From positions 62,001 through 126,000 of the forward strand of contig CAYWLR010000004.1 of the NCBI GenBank assembly GCA_964459465.1: a stretch of 64,000 nt of DNA. Reading direction: 5' to 3'. Source of the DNA: CALAMC01 sp964459465 (GTDB lineage Bacteria > Zixibacteria > MSB-5A5 > GN15 > PGXB01). Below are positions 44,890 through 54,406 of the stretch, piece after piece. The notes under the pieces were generated by a model. The model saw nothing but the letters and a program-made list of their open reading frames with translations, had not been told where the DNA came from and made no database searches. Both the position numbers and the translations under genes were made by a program. The number at the start of each line of letters is the position of its first letter. Position 1 is the stretch's first letter.

Positions 44890-46974
44890 ATGTTAGAATC
44901 TTATACCAATAATTTCCCGGAGTCCGTGTCGCCCCAAAACCCGACACCCGCACCGCCTCCGCCGCGACGGCGTCCCAAAAAATCAGCCCTGGCCGAATCA
45001 TTCCTCGTCAAATACGGCTTTAAATTTGTCCTCGGTTTCGTCGTAATTATCGTTTTTCTGACCGTCGTCCAGTGCGATATCAAAAAACCGGAAGCGCCAA
45101 CATGGACCACCAATCTTACCATACCCATGATGAGCCGCACTTACACCATGCCCGAAATAATCGACAAAATTAACCAACCCGGTTTGGGGTTCGACGACGA
45201 CAGCAACATCGTTTTTAATTATTCGTCCGATATCGACACCTTCAATATCGATGCCGACGAAATGAGAATTGATGACCTGTCCTTATCTTTTGCCGAACAC
45301 CTTGGCCTGATAAGCCTCGATTTATCTTCCCCGCCCAACCAGACCTTTCATTTGACCGATTTGATCGCCGTCGAGGGCGGCATAATACCGGGCACCGGTT
45401 TTGACATTTATTATGACCTTCCTGCTATCGCCGACTATGACTGGGCCGACGTTGCCGAGGGCGGTTTCTATGTCGTCCTTGTCAACGACCTTGGCATCGA
45501 CCTGACACTGGTACAAATGGAACTCTTTGACCGATATTACATTCGTTCCCTCACCAATCCGCCCCTGACTTTTCCGCATACCATTCCTGCCGGCGGGCGC
45601 GATTCCGTCTATGTTGACGTCAGCGGCCAGACCATATCGTCCCAGCTCGGGGTGGACCTGCATTGCGAAACCCCCGGCGGCACCGTTCTCACAGTTGATG
45701 ATAAAATGATGGCGTCGTCAGTGAAAATGGGCACCCTGCTGGTTTCGTCGGCCTGTGCCCATATTCCCGAAATGACCCGTGACATCGTCACGCACGTGCA
45801 AATAGCAGACGATAATTCAATAACATCCGGCGAAATGACATCTGGGACTGCCGTCGTCAGTATCGTCAATGATACCGAACTCGATGCCGTGATTGATATC
45901 ACCCTGCCCGATTTCCGTCAGGAAGGTATTCCATTGATCCGTCATGTTACCGTAAGCGGCAATCAATCCCGCCAGATTTTCATCGACCTTTCCGATTGCA
46001 CCTTTGAACCGCTGGACCAGACTCATCCGCAGGACATCGAGTGTCATGCCTACGCGTCAATCGATTCCACCGCCCCGGCCAAAGTGATTGTTTCCGATGA
46101 CGACAGCATCTCCGTATATGTCGCTATTACCAGTGTTGAATTTTCGGCCATCGAAGGCACTTTCAATTCAACCGAAGCGCAGTTCGACAATGTCGATCTC
46201 GAGATCGACTTACCCCGGGGATTTTCCGAAATTCAATTGCTCAATGCCCGGATGACTCTTCACGTTGAAAACGCCTTTGACCTTGACGGTGATATCTCCA
46301 TTACCGTCGAAGGCAGTAACGGTCAAAGTCTTGTCATTGACACTACCATTGCGGCCGGTTCGGCGACCGAACCATCGGTCACCCTCATCATTAAAGACGA
46401 CTTGGCCGATTTTCTCAACCCGGTCCCCGAGGCCATCACGGTTTCGGGAAGCGCCGGCTTTTCCGGAACCGGCCGGATTACACCCGATGATTATCTTTTT
46501 GCCACCGTCCATATCGCCTCACCGATGGAAATGATGATTGGCAGTGCCACCTTCGAAGGCGACCTGACTTCCGAAGATATCGATCAGAAAGACATCGACA
46601 AAATCACCAACCACGTTCTGGAAGCCCGGGTTATTTCCACCATCGAAAATCATCTGCCGCTGGGCTCGTCGGTCGATATCTATCTCGGCGGCGATTCGGC
46701 CACCATACTGGACAATCCCCAGGTTGTGATTTCACTTTATGTCGACGCCGGAACCTTCGATGAAAACGGCAACGTTATCGCCAGTACCTCATCGGAAAAT
46801 ATCATCGTTCTTGACAGCCTTGACATTAAAGTCCTCGAAAACCCGATCCTTTATACGGCGCAGATGATTTCTTTGAACAGCACCGAAGGCCAGGCCGTCA
46901 AAATCAACCTCGACGATTATATCCACGTCAGCGCCATCGTGGAGGTCGAATACAAATTTGACGGCGAATTCTAA
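44890..46974 (+). CDS. Membrane-anchored beta-rich surface protein of unknown function
   Basis: 694 residues; GGGGGAG precedes the ATG. Residues 1-45 are hydrophilic, rich in Pro then Arg/Lys (APPPPRRRPKKS), followed by one hydrophobic segment (about 46-62, FVLGFVVIIVFLTVVQC) and CDIKKPEAPTW. The hydrophobic part plus Cys looks like a lipobox, but the long N-terminal arm is unusual for a lipoprotein and fits a signal anchor. The remaining 630 residues are Asp/Thr/Ile-rich beta sequence. I recognise no family. First gene of a two-gene unit under the sigma-54 promoter, 15 bases before an outer-membrane protein gene. Confidence 0.75.
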   Translation: MLESYTNNFPESVSPQNPTPAPPPPRRRPKKSALAESFLVKYGFKFVLGFVVIIVFLTVVQCDIKKPEAPTWTTNLTIPMMSRTYTMPEIIDKINQPGLGFDDDSNIVFNYSSDIDTFNIDADEMRIDDLSLSFAEHLGLISLDLSSPPNQTFHLTDLIAVEGGIIPGTGFDIYYDLPAIADYDWADVAEGGFYVVLVNDLGIDLTLVQMELFDRYYIRSLTNPPLTFPHTIPAGGRDSVYVDVSGQTISSQLGVDLHCETPGGTVLTVDDKMMASSVKMGTLLVSSACAHIPEMTRDIVTHVQIADDNSITSGEMTSGTAVVSIVNDTELDAVIDITLPDFRQEGIPLIRHVTVSGNQSRQIFIDLSDCTFEPLDQTHPQDIECHAYASIDSTAPAKVIVSDDDSISVYVAITSVEFSAIEGTFNSTEAQFDNVDLEIDLPRGFSEIQLLNARMTLHVENAFDLDGDISITVEGSNGQSLVIDTTIAAGSATEPSVTLIIKDDLADFLNPVPEAITVSGSAGFSGTGRITPDDYLFATVHIASPMEMMIGSATFEGDLTSEDIDQKDIDKITNHVLEARVISTIENHLPLGSSVDIYLGGDSATILDNPQVVISLYVDAGTFDENGNVIASTSSENIIVLDSLDIKVLENPILYTAQMISLNSTEGQAVKINLDDYIHVSAIVEVEYKFDGEF

Positions 46975-46989
46975 AGGGGGGGCACAGTC

Positions 46990-48252
46990 ATGTTGCACCA
47001 AAATAACAAATTCCGAATTATCATCCTGTCAATGATAGCCGTTTTCTGCCTGTCCTCATCGGCCACCCCCGCCGGCTTGTCTTCGGCCCGGGCCGTCGGC
47101 ATGGGCGGGGCCTATACCGGACTGGCCAAAGGCGTCTACGCCGCTTTGTACAATCCCGCCAACCTCGGCCTGTCCGGATACCGCAATGTCGGTATCGAAA
47201 TCGCCGGGGCGGGAGTCGAGATTCGCAATAACAGTTTTACTTTAAGTGACTACAATGAATACACCGGCGCCCTTTTGACCGAAGCCGACAAAGATAATAT
47301 AATCGCCAAAATACCATCCGACGGCCTGCGTATATCGGCCGACGCCGAAGCCTCGGCCATGTGCCTTTCATTGGGAAGTGTCGTCCTCTCCCTTAACGGC
47401 ATGGCCGCGACCGAAACCAATCTCGGACGTGATGCTCTCGACCTGCTTTTAAATGGCAACCCCTATGGACGGGAATTCACGCTTGACGGCATGTACAGCG
47501 AAGCTCTGGCCTATGGTTCAGCCGGATTATCCTGGGGCTTTCCCTTGATTACCAACGGCTCTCGCCAGCTGGCCGTCGGGGTAACAGTTAAATATATCTA
47601 TGGTTTCGGCTATGAAGAAGTGACCGAAATCCACGGCGGCGTCACCACCCTGATGACCGGATTCGAAGGCGAAGGCGAAATGATCGTCCGGACTGCCACC
47701 GGCGGCCGGGGCTATGGACTCGACCTTGGCGCCGCCTTGAAACTCTCGGACAGCTACACCATCGGCGCCGCCCTCCATAATCTTTATAGCAGTGTCACCT
47801 GGAACAAAGAAACCGAAGAACATGGTTACGTCTTTTCCTTTGATTCCATGAACGTGGATAATATCGATGATGATTCGCTGGTCATGTCGGAGGACTACTC
47901 CGTCCCCATCGACAATTTTTCGACCACTATCCCATCGTATCTTCAGGCCGGATTTGCCAAAACATCGGGGAAATTACTCTGGGCCGTCGACTGGATTCAG
48001 GGTTTTGAACTGGGCGCCGGGACTTCCAGCAAACCGCGCCTGGCTTTCGGCGCGCAGTATAGCCTGATCGGCCTCCTCCCTCTTCGCGCCGGATATTCCA
48101 CCGGCGGCGGAAAAGGATCCGTAATTTCCGGCGGCACCGGCTTGAATCTCGGCTTCTTTTATATTGATGTCGCTCTTTCCAATCATAGCGGGCTGGATTT
48201 TGAAAAATCCAAAGGCCTGCATTTCGCCGCCTCGACCGGGCTGAAATTATAA
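46990..48252 (+). CDS. Outer-membrane beta-barrel protein (TraF/OmpP1-like)
   Basis: 420 residues. Signal peptide (IIILSMIAVFCLSSSATPAG), then SSARAVGMGGAYTGLAKGVYAALYNPANLGL, the pattern shared by TraF-like/DUF5723 and OmpP1/FadL-like proteins of FCB bacteria. Many alternating strands with Gly and aromatic residues follow (YGFGYEEVTEIHGG, YGLDLGAALKLSDSYTIGAAL), ending in a short strand GLHFAASTGLKL. Probably an outer-membrane barrel. Co-transcribed with the preceding anchored protein and followed by a terminator; the two may form one envelope structure. Confidence 0.8.
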   Translation: MLHQNNKFRIIILSMIAVFCLSSSATPAGLSSARAVGMGGAYTGLAKGVYAALYNPANLGLSGYRNVGIEIAGAGVEIRNNSFTLSDYNEYTGALLTEADKDNIIAKIPSDGLRISADAEASAMCLSLGSVVLSLNGMAATETNLGRDALDLLLNGNPYGREFTLDGMYSEALAYGSAGLSWGFPLITNGSRQLAVGVTVKYIYGFGYEEVTEIHGGVTTLMTGFEGEGEMIVRTATGGRGYGLDLGAALKLSDSYTIGAALHNLYSSVTWNKETEEHGYVFSFDSMNVDNIDDDSLVMSEDYSVPIDNFSTTIPSYLQAGFAKTSGKLLWAVDWIQGFELGAGTSSKPRLAFGAQYSLIGLLPLRAGYSTGGGKGSVISGGTGLNLGFFYIDVALSNHSGLDFEKSKGLHFAASTGLKL

Positions 48253-48280
48253 CTCCCTTCATGGCATATAGACGCCGTCA

Positions 48281-48307
48281 AAGGCAGGAGCCGACTCCTG
48301 CCTTTTT
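48281..48307 (+). terminator. Intrinsic terminator
   Basis: AAGGCAGGAG pairs with CTCCTGCCTT over 10 bp around CCGA, followed by TTTTT; 28 bases after the barrel protein stop. Confidence 0.9.
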
Positions 48308-48340
48308 CATTTATATGACCTTTCCGGCTCCTCAATACTG

Positions 48341-48400
48341 TATGGGATACATCCCATAAAGATATCTTCAGCCGCTTTCATACAAACATGTATCCCATTA
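48341..48400 (+). promoter_or_regulatory. Upstream activator sites for the second sigma-54 promoter
   Basis: Palindrome TATGGGATACATCCCATA (48341-48358) with 8-base arms, and a half site TGTATCCCATT (48389-48399) 41 bases on. Also direct repeats of ACAAACAT (48382, 48405). The palindrome shares 13 of 18 positions, including both outer arms, with that at 44742. Confidence 0.62.
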
Positions 48401-48429
48401 TCCCACAAACATATACAAACTTGCCCGGT

Positions 48430-48445
48430 CGGCATCTGCCTTGCT
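48430..48445 (+). promoter_or_regulatory. Sigma-54 promoter
   Basis: CGGCAT-N5-TTGCT at 48430-48445, keeping the essential GG and GC at the correct spacing. The expected start of transcription is near 48457, 27 bases before the ATG. Confidence 0.65.
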
Positions 48446-48483
48446 CAAATAAGCATCGATAACCCATAACTTCGGGGGAGAAT

Positions 48484-50256
48484 ATGACCTCTTGCGCGAT
48501 AAATCGTCCGTTTGACGAACGAAAACGCTTCTTTGGCCATTTGTTTTCATTGCTGCTACTGATTGGCGCCATGATGCCCGTAAGCGCCTTCGCCTGCCCT
48601 CCCAACCCGACCCTGGTCGAGGCCATCGCCGAAGGCGAGATTACCATGCCTTATTTCATGCTGCATAAAAATGAACTTGGTAGCCGCGGCATAAACAATG
48701 TCGCCCAGTCGACTTCATTTTCCAGCGCCGATTATTCCGGCTCCTTTAACGCTCTGGCCATTTTGATTCAGTTCTCCGATAAACCGGCCCAGACCAATGC
48801 CGCCTTTTTCGACAGTCTATTATTTGTCAATCAAACCGGCTCACTACGCCATTATTACAACGAAGTTTCCTATGGCCAATTCGACGTCATCACGGTCAAC
48901 CTGCCTTCGCAGCTTGGCTGGACATCGGCCCCCCAAACCTATGCGTACTACTGCAACAATGCCAACGGCACCGGCTCATATCCTAATAACTCTCAAAGAC
49001 TATGCGAAGATATAGTCAACCTGATCAACCCTCTTGTTGACTTTTCAGACTATGATAATGATAATGACGGCTTTGTTGACGGCATAATCCTGATTCATAC
49101 CGGCCCCGGAGCCGAGATGACCGGCCAGAATTCCGATATATGGTCGCACATGTGGGCCATTCCCACCTATACTGTTTTGGATGGCGTTCGCATTTATTCT
49201 TATTCCATTCAGCCCGAATACTGGTTCGACCCGGGCGATATGACCTGCGGCGTATACTGCCATGAATTCGGCCATATTCTCGGTCTGCCCGATCTCTATG
49301 ACACCACCCCATCGTTCGGGGCCGACTCCTATGGTATCGGCTCGTGGTCGTTGATGTCTTATGGCAGTTGGAATGGGTCGCTTTTATACCATGGCGGTTC
49401 TTATTACTATTCGGGCAACAGCCCCGCTCATTTCGACCCCTGGTGCCGGATTCATCTGGGATTCGTGATTGAAAGCGTGTTAGCCGAAGATGTCGAACAG
49501 CTCGACATTCCCAGCGTCGAATCCGGGGCTAATATTTTCAGAATTAATATCGACGGCGATTACAGCACTGAATATTTCCTTCTGGAGAATCGTCAGAAAA
49601 CCGGCTATGATGCCTATCTGCCGGGAAGCGGGTTGCTTATCTGGCATATCGACGACGCCCAGTCGGATAACGACGACCGCTGGTTCCCCGGATACACGTC
49701 CAACGGCCATTATATGGTGGCTTTGGAGCAGGCCGATGGCCTTTACGATATTGAACAGAAGGCCGATCGTGGCGACGCCGGCGACCCGTTCCCCGGTTCG
49801 ACTTATAATACCGCCTTTTCGCCCTTGTCGTCACCGTCATCACTATCCTACGACGGCGAAAACACCGGGATAGCCATCACCAACATTTCATCATCGGCCC
49901 CGACCATGACCGCCGACATTCAGGTTTCACTATCCAGCGGAAATGAAGACCCCGGCGACCCTGAAACGGCCCTGCCGGTCACTTTCGTTCTGGGTCAAAA
50001 TTACCCCAACCCCTTCAATCCGACAACTCGCATCAATTTGAATTTGTCCTCACCGGGGCATGTAACCATGACCGTCTATGATATGCTGGGAAGAGAAGTT
50101 TATACACTCATCGACGGAGAACTTCCTTCCGGCAGTATCTCGGTTGATTGGAATGGCCGCGACAATGCCGGAAACGAACTTGCCTCCGGGATATACTTCT
50201 ATCAGGTCGTTTGCGACGACCGGAGTGAAGCCAGAAAAATGCTCTTGATCAGGTAA
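48484..50256 (+). CDS. M6-type secreted metalloprotease with C-terminal sorting (FlgD-like) domain
   Basis: 590 residues; GGGGGAG before the ATG. A signal sequence follows a 20-residue charged start (FSLLLLIGAMMPVSAFAC). The catalytic domain (about 80-400) has the zinc motif YCHEFGHILGLPDLYD (His260, Glu261, His264) and a Met-turn-like SWSLMSYGSW, as in the immune-inhibitor-A (M6) family. The last 90 residues contain LGQNYPNPFNPTTRI and VDWNGRDNAGNELASGIYFY, a FlgD-like/T9SS type A-like module used for export and surface anchoring. Likely a secreted protein-degrading enzyme. It has its own sigma-54 promoter. Confidence 0.88.
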   Translation: MTSCAINRPFDERKRFFGHLFSLLLLIGAMMPVSAFACPPNPTLVEAIAEGEITMPYFMLHKNELGSRGINNVAQSTSFSSADYSGSFNALAILIQFSDKPAQTNAAFFDSLLFVNQTGSLRHYYNEVSYGQFDVITVNLPSQLGWTSAPQTYAYYCNNANGTGSYPNNSQRLCEDIVNLINPLVDFSDYDNDNDGFVDGIILIHTGPGAEMTGQNSDIWSHMWAIPTYTVLDGVRIYSYSIQPEYWFDPGDMTCGVYCHEFGHILGLPDLYDTTPSFGADSYGIGSWSLMSYGSWNGSLLYHGGSYYYSGNSPAHFDPWCRIHLGFVIESVLAEDVEQLDIPSVESGANIFRINIDGDYSTEYFLLENRQKTGYDAYLPGSGLLIWHIDDAQSDNDDRWFPGYTSNGHYMVALEQADGLYDIEQKADRGDAGDPFPGSTYNTAFSPLSSPSSLSYDGENTGIAITNISSSAPTMTADIQVSLSSGNEDPGDPETALPVTFVLGQNYPNPFNPTTRINLNLSSPGHVTMTVYDMLGREVYTLIDGELPSGSISVDWNGRDNAGNELASGIYFYQVVCDDRSEARKMLLIR

Positions 50257-50323
50257 CTTTTAATCGGACTTTCGGGCCGGGTTTATTCCGGTCTCCTCCC
50301 CCCCGGGATAACTCGGCTTAACT

Positions 50324-50349
50324 GCCCCCGATTCCGGGGGCGTTTTTTT
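50324..50349 (+). terminator. Intrinsic terminator
   Basis: GCCCCCG pairs with CGGGGGC around ATTC, then G and seven T. It ends the M6 protease unit and touches the end of the convergent zinc-ribbon gene. Confidence 0.88.
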
Positions 50350-50584
50350 ATCCGGTATCCCGAGCCGAAAATCCCTCGCTGGTAATATCGGGCGGTATCG
50401 TGTCGATGCCTTCCTTGATTCCGTTTTTACGGTCTCGTTTATACTTCATGTGGCAGTGTTTGCACCGCCGGGGTTCTTCCGTATAACCCCGTTCCGCGAA
50501 GTATTCCTGCGCCCCTACCGTAAAAATGAATTCTTCGCCGCATTCGACACAGATCAGGATCTTCGCCTGAAAACCATTAGCCAT
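50348..50584 (-). CDS. Zinc-ribbon domain protein (zf-trcl type)
   Basis: 78 residues. Core CVECGEEFIFTVGAQEYFAERG with a second pair RCKHCH gives a four-Cys zinc ribbon typical of the probable zinc-ribbon (zf-trcl) family. The tail is charged then disordered. Its role is unknown; nucleic-acid binding is a common suggestion. GGAGAGGGGG lies just before the ATG, and a consensus sigma-70 promoter about 90 bases further upstream. Confidence 0.87.
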   Translation of the reverse strand: MANGFQAKILICVECGEEFIFTVGAQEYFAERGYTEEPRRCKHCHMKYKRDRKNGIKEGIDTIPPDITSEGFSARDTG

Positions 50585-50669
50585 GTTTCCCCCTCTCCTT
50601 GGGTACGGTCACATCCTTGTCACCCGCGGGCTGACGGATCCGATCCAGGAAATGTAAATATGCTTAAGC

Positions 50670-50698
50670 TGTATAAAGATTTGAATACGTTAAGTCAA
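50670..50698 (-). promoter_or_regulatory. Sigma-70-type promoter of the zinc-ribbon gene
   Basis: On the minus strand TTGACT (50693-50698), 17-base spacer, TATACA (50670-50675); about 85 bases ahead of the start codon. Confidence 0.7.
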
Positions 50699-50816
50699 GA
50701 TTAAAATCAAGATTTCTACGTTTATTATTGAGAATATGGCCCTCGGTTTAAAATACCGAATTCAATAAGTACATATTGATTCTTCCGATTGATGAAAAGA
50801 AATACCGACGCCACCG

Positions 50817-52538
50817 TCAATAACGGCAGGCCGACGGCTCTTCGCCGTTATAATAGACCAGGTCAATCAACCATAAAATATCGACCAGATTGAGACTCCC
50901 CGAGCAGTCCAAATCACCCATCCGCCAGTCATAATAGGGGTTGCTGCCGCCCTGATAAACCCGGCTGATCATAACCAGGATGTCTAATAAATTACGCGTT
51001 CCGTTCCCGTCGGTGTCGCCGAAGGGATGAATACTGGCGCCAAATTCATACTGATGATTTGAATAGAATCGGGAAACCACCGCCGGAACGAACACAATCG
51101 AATCATAAACCTGGTAATCATATATTCCCGCAATCGACCGGCCTTCCGTATCGACAAAAACCGACGGCACAATTGTCGCCGAATCGCCCCGGAAGACCAT
51201 ATAGGAAAGACCCCATACGGCCGTCGGGCCGCCGTCGAAATCGATTTTCAGCAAACCGTTATTGGCATTAAGATCGGGATAGGTGACAATATAATTGCAG
51301 CCGAAGGCATCCGGGGCCGCATTGGGCGTTACACCCTGGAATGGGCACAATGCCACACTTTGGTCTATGGGCATTGCCGGCAACTCCGGACTATTGCGGT
51401 ATAGCGTCGTATCCGCCCGCATATCGGTAAAATAATTCCATGCCGCAAAATGCGGATAGGCTTTGGCCATAGAGCTGGAATGATATTTAAGAGCCGAGTC
51501 CAGAGAACTTATAATCCCGTAAAAACGAGTATATTCAAATACCTCTTTTATCACTCCGGAACCAAACTGCTTCATGAGAAATTCCGGCCAGACGAAAGCC
51601 CCGTAACATCGCAACGGCCCCGCCGTAAGCGAGGTGTCGGCCCGGTCAAAGAACAGGGGGGCAAATTGAAGATTATCTTTAACCTCCGGAAATAAGACAT
51701 CCTCATAGGCCACCGCCGTGCATTCCATCCACCACAGATCTTCGAATGAATCATAGGCGCACTGTGTCGCATGAAAATATTCATGCGCGCAAACCACCTT
51801 GAGGGCGCCGACCAGTGTCCCTTCCGGATCCTGGTTTTGATGGCTGACATTGGACAGGTCGCAGTTGATTTCCATATACGTCCGATAATCGTTCCAGGAG
51901 GAATCACCACCGGCTTCAAGCCAGGTCCGGCCGTATTCATCATGCCCCATATTCACCAGATATATGTCATACAAACCGTCGGCGTCGGCCGGCGGCTTAA
52001 AGTAACCCAGGGTCCCTTGATAATGAGCATAGGCGCTGTCGGCATACAACCCCACCCTCTCGACATAGTCGGATACGCCGTTTAAATCATCATCGACCGT
52101 TGAAACCGAATCCGGCCATGTATGGGAATAATGAATCTTGAAATAGCCGCTGGGGCTGATATACGTCGAATCCAGGATTGGCCGGTAAAAGAAAGTCCGG
52201 GCCACCGCCTGCTGTTCCGGGGTCATCTGATCCCAGTAGCGTACCGCTTCGAAAATATAAGGAGTTCCGCTTTTTTCTACGCCCGTTTTCTCGCATTGGA
52301 AAACTTCAGGAAGAGTTTCGGGAGCCGCCACCGCCAGCAGATTGCTGAACACCTTGTCTCCCAACGGAATTTCCCCGGCCTGATAGGCCTTTTCAATCAA
52401 AGCAATCGTTGATTTCGGCTTTTTGGCCGACATCGGGGCTTGTTCCGCTTCCGCCTTATTAAGCGGAATTATCGACAGCCAAACCGCCAGCAGAATGCAA
52501 ACCCCAACCATGTATGCTAATCTCGCTTTCACCATCAA
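50817..52538 (-). CDS. Secreted MXAN_6640-type putative metalloprotease with dockerin repeats
   Basis: 573 residues. Signal peptide (VGVCILLAVWLSIIPLNKAEA), a putative metalloprotease domain with the zinc motif CAHEYFHATQ (His252, Glu253, His256) and a downstream Glu in WWMECTAVAYED, and a beta domain. The C-terminus is a dockerin type I pair: GDTDGNGTRNLLDILVMISR and GDLDCSGSLNLVDILWLIDL, both with the calcium-binding DxDxNG-type loop. The family name is from memory of similar myxobacterial proteins. Its sorting module differs from that of the M6 protease nearby, so two ways of display may exist. Weak ribosome site. Confidence 0.83.
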   Translation of the reverse strand: MMVKARLAYMVGVCILLAVWLSIIPLNKAEAEQAPMSAKKPKSTIALIEKAYQAGEIPLGDKVFSNLLAVAAPETLPEVFQCEKTGVEKSGTPYIFEAVRYWDQMTPEQQAVARTFFYRPILDSTYISPSGYFKIHYSHTWPDSVSTVDDDLNGVSDYVERVGLYADSAYAHYQGTLGYFKPPADADGLYDIYLVNMGHDEYGRTWLEAGGDSSWNDYRTYMEINCDLSNVSHQNQDPEGTLVGALKVVCAHEYFHATQCAYDSFEDLWWMECTAVAYEDVLFPEVKDNLQFAPLFFDRADTSLTAGPLRCYGAFVWPEFLMKQFGSGVIKEVFEYTRFYGIISSLDSALKYHSSSMAKAYPHFAAWNYFTDMRADTTLYRNSPELPAMPIDQSVALCPFQGVTPNAAPDAFGCNYIVTYPDLNANNGLLKIDFDGGPTAVWGLSYMVFRGDSATIVPSVFVDTEGRSIAGIYDYQVYDSIVFVPAVVSRFYSNHQYEFGASIHPFGDTDGNGTRNLLDILVMISRVYQGGSNPYYDWRMGDLDCSGSLNLVDILWLIDLVYYNGEEPSACRY

Positions 52539-52641
52539 TGCTTTATATCGGTCTGTGGCATGTAAATATCCATTACAAATGTACTTTAAAGCCCGTAATT
52601 GTCAAGCTGTATATGAATCCGCCGCCCCCTCGACCGTCCAA

Positions 52642-54228
52642 TTAGTTCAAATATTGACCCAGCCCGAACGATACCTGCCAGGTTTTCAGCCTCCCTGCAT
52701 ATGCCACATCTATCCGGGCCGATTCACGGCTGGTCAGGCGTTCCGTGCTGATTCTCAAACCAACGCCAACCGACCATTCCATATGCCTAACATCGAAATA
52801 CTCGCCCCGGTTCCAGGTCGAGCCAAGGTCAAAAAACTGCACCGGGCTGATACGGCCCCCGGGAAATCTAACATGCGTGAAAAACCGGTTTTCAACATTT
52901 ACCACCAGATACTTCTCCCCGTTGGAATAATTCCGCGGATAACCTCGAACGCCTTTATTTTCGCCCAGGTATAACTCCTTCTGCCCGTCCAGACGCGTAT
53001 CCCGTTTATGACTCACATGCACCGCCAGGGTATACCATGACAGAGCGTTATTATAATACTTCGCCAGAACGTCGAGCCTCTTTCGAATCGTTTTATCATA
53101 ATGGAACCACCTTCTCGCAAAACCTTCCAGCAAAATCAAATTGGACCGACAATAAAACCCGTAATTCCCCGACACGCCCCGGACATCATGCATCCTTGCC
53201 CCGGAACCGGTTTCCCACGTTCGCCCGTATAAAAAGGACAGACCTTTGATTATCGTTATATCCTCATCGCGCGTGAACATGTCAATGCGGCTGGTCTTGA
53301 TATAGCGTATATCCTGCACCCCGGCAGAAAGCTCCCCATAATGATAAACGCTGTCCAGCGCAAAAACTACATCGGCTCCGTCATAGTATACAACCGTGTC
53401 CACGTTGTCCAGATCGGCATAGGCGTAGCCAGCCCCCAGGTAAACTTTGGTGTGATACGTCCCCCACCGCCGCGCTCCGGATAAAGAGACCTTGCTGCCT
53501 TCAATCCATTCCCGACCGACAATTATTCCGTCCCGATAATGATCATTTCGATAATCATACCCCGTGAAATCTATCGAAAACGTATGATTCGAAGTCAATG
53601 AATAATATGGTCTCGACAGCGTTATCGATTTGGTGCCGATTTCCGGATCATCGTTGGCGAAAAGATTGAGCGACAATTTCCGCCCGAATATTCTCCGGTC
53701 ATAAAACCACGCCACGTAATAATCCTCGTCGTAATCACGAAAAAAATAATCGAAAGCCACCGTTTGACCGAAACCCAGGAAATTCGCCTCCAGCGCCCCG
53801 ATTTTATACGTCGTTTGTCCCGACGAGCGGTCTATCGACGGCCCCCCCGATAACGACCACCGATCCACCGTCGATACCCGCAATATATTCGATCCGTCAT
53901 CTCCTTTGACCAGTTCGGTTCGGGCGTTCCATATGAACGACAACGACCGCAGATTATGGGCCGTTTCCTCGGCCAGATCACGGTTGAAACGGTCGCCCTC
54001 ATCCAAAAGCAACTCCCTTTTTATTACCAGCTTGCGCGTGGGAATATGTAACCGGTTGGCCAGCGGAAATATCCAATGCCGGTACTCGGGGTTGGAAGTG
54101 TCATAAATATTGAAATTATAAATCTCGATGGAATCTATGACCGGTTCGTTGGGAATATCCTCGGCCCCGGCATATCCGCCGACACCGACAAATAGCAACA
54201 CAAAAACTATACCGGTGAATTTTGGCAT
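52642..54228 (-). CDS. Omp85-like outer-membrane protein (BamA/TamA family)
   Basis: 528 residues from the ATG at 54228. Signal peptide (GIVFVLLFVGVGGYAGA), one POTRA-like domain (KLVIKRELLLDEGDRFNRDL to about 125), then a barrel of about 400 residues rich in alternating aromatic strands. The stretch LGENKGVRGYP corresponds to the conserved (V/I)RGY loop of Omp85 proteins, and the protein ends with an aromatic-poor strand (VSFGLGQYLN). Too short, with one or two POTRA units, to be the main BamA; more likely a secretion or lipid-related relative. It lies about 100 bases upstream of the dockerin protease on the same strand. Confidence 0.78.
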   Translation of the reverse strand: MPKFTGIVFVLLFVGVGGYAGAEDIPNEPVIDSIEIYNFNIYDTSNPEYRHWIFPLANRLHIPTRKLVIKRELLLDEGDRFNRDLAEETAHNLRSLSFIWNARTELVKGDDGSNILRVSTVDRWSLSGGPSIDRSSGQTTYKIGALEANFLGFGQTVAFDYFFRDYDEDYYVAWFYDRRIFGRKLSLNLFANDDPEIGTKSITLSRPYYSLTSNHTFSIDFTGYDYRNDHYRDGIIVGREWIEGSKVSLSGARRWGTYHTKVYLGAGYAYADLDNVDTVVYYDGADVVFALDSVYHYGELSAGVQDIRYIKTSRIDMFTRDEDITIIKGLSFLYGRTWETGSGARMHDVRGVSGNYGFYCRSNLILLEGFARRWFHYDKTIRKRLDVLAKYYNNALSWYTLAVHVSHKRDTRLDGQKELYLGENKGVRGYPRNYSNGEKYLVVNVENRFFTHVRFPGGRISPVQFFDLGSTWNRGEYFDVRHMEWSVGVGLRISTERLTSRESARIDVAYAGRLKTWQVSFGLGQYLN

Positions 54229-54406
54229 CAATTTCTCATGGCCGGCGTCACGTCATGTTTATTATTTTATTGCCAGCTTGGAGAATTATCGCCGCTTTAT
54301 AACTCAAAATCAATATTTAAGTTAAAAAGCAAGGCCCGTTCCCTTAAGCAATCCGGGCTGTTTTCCGATTTAATAAAAGAATACTTAATTTATATGGAAT
54401 GTTTTT

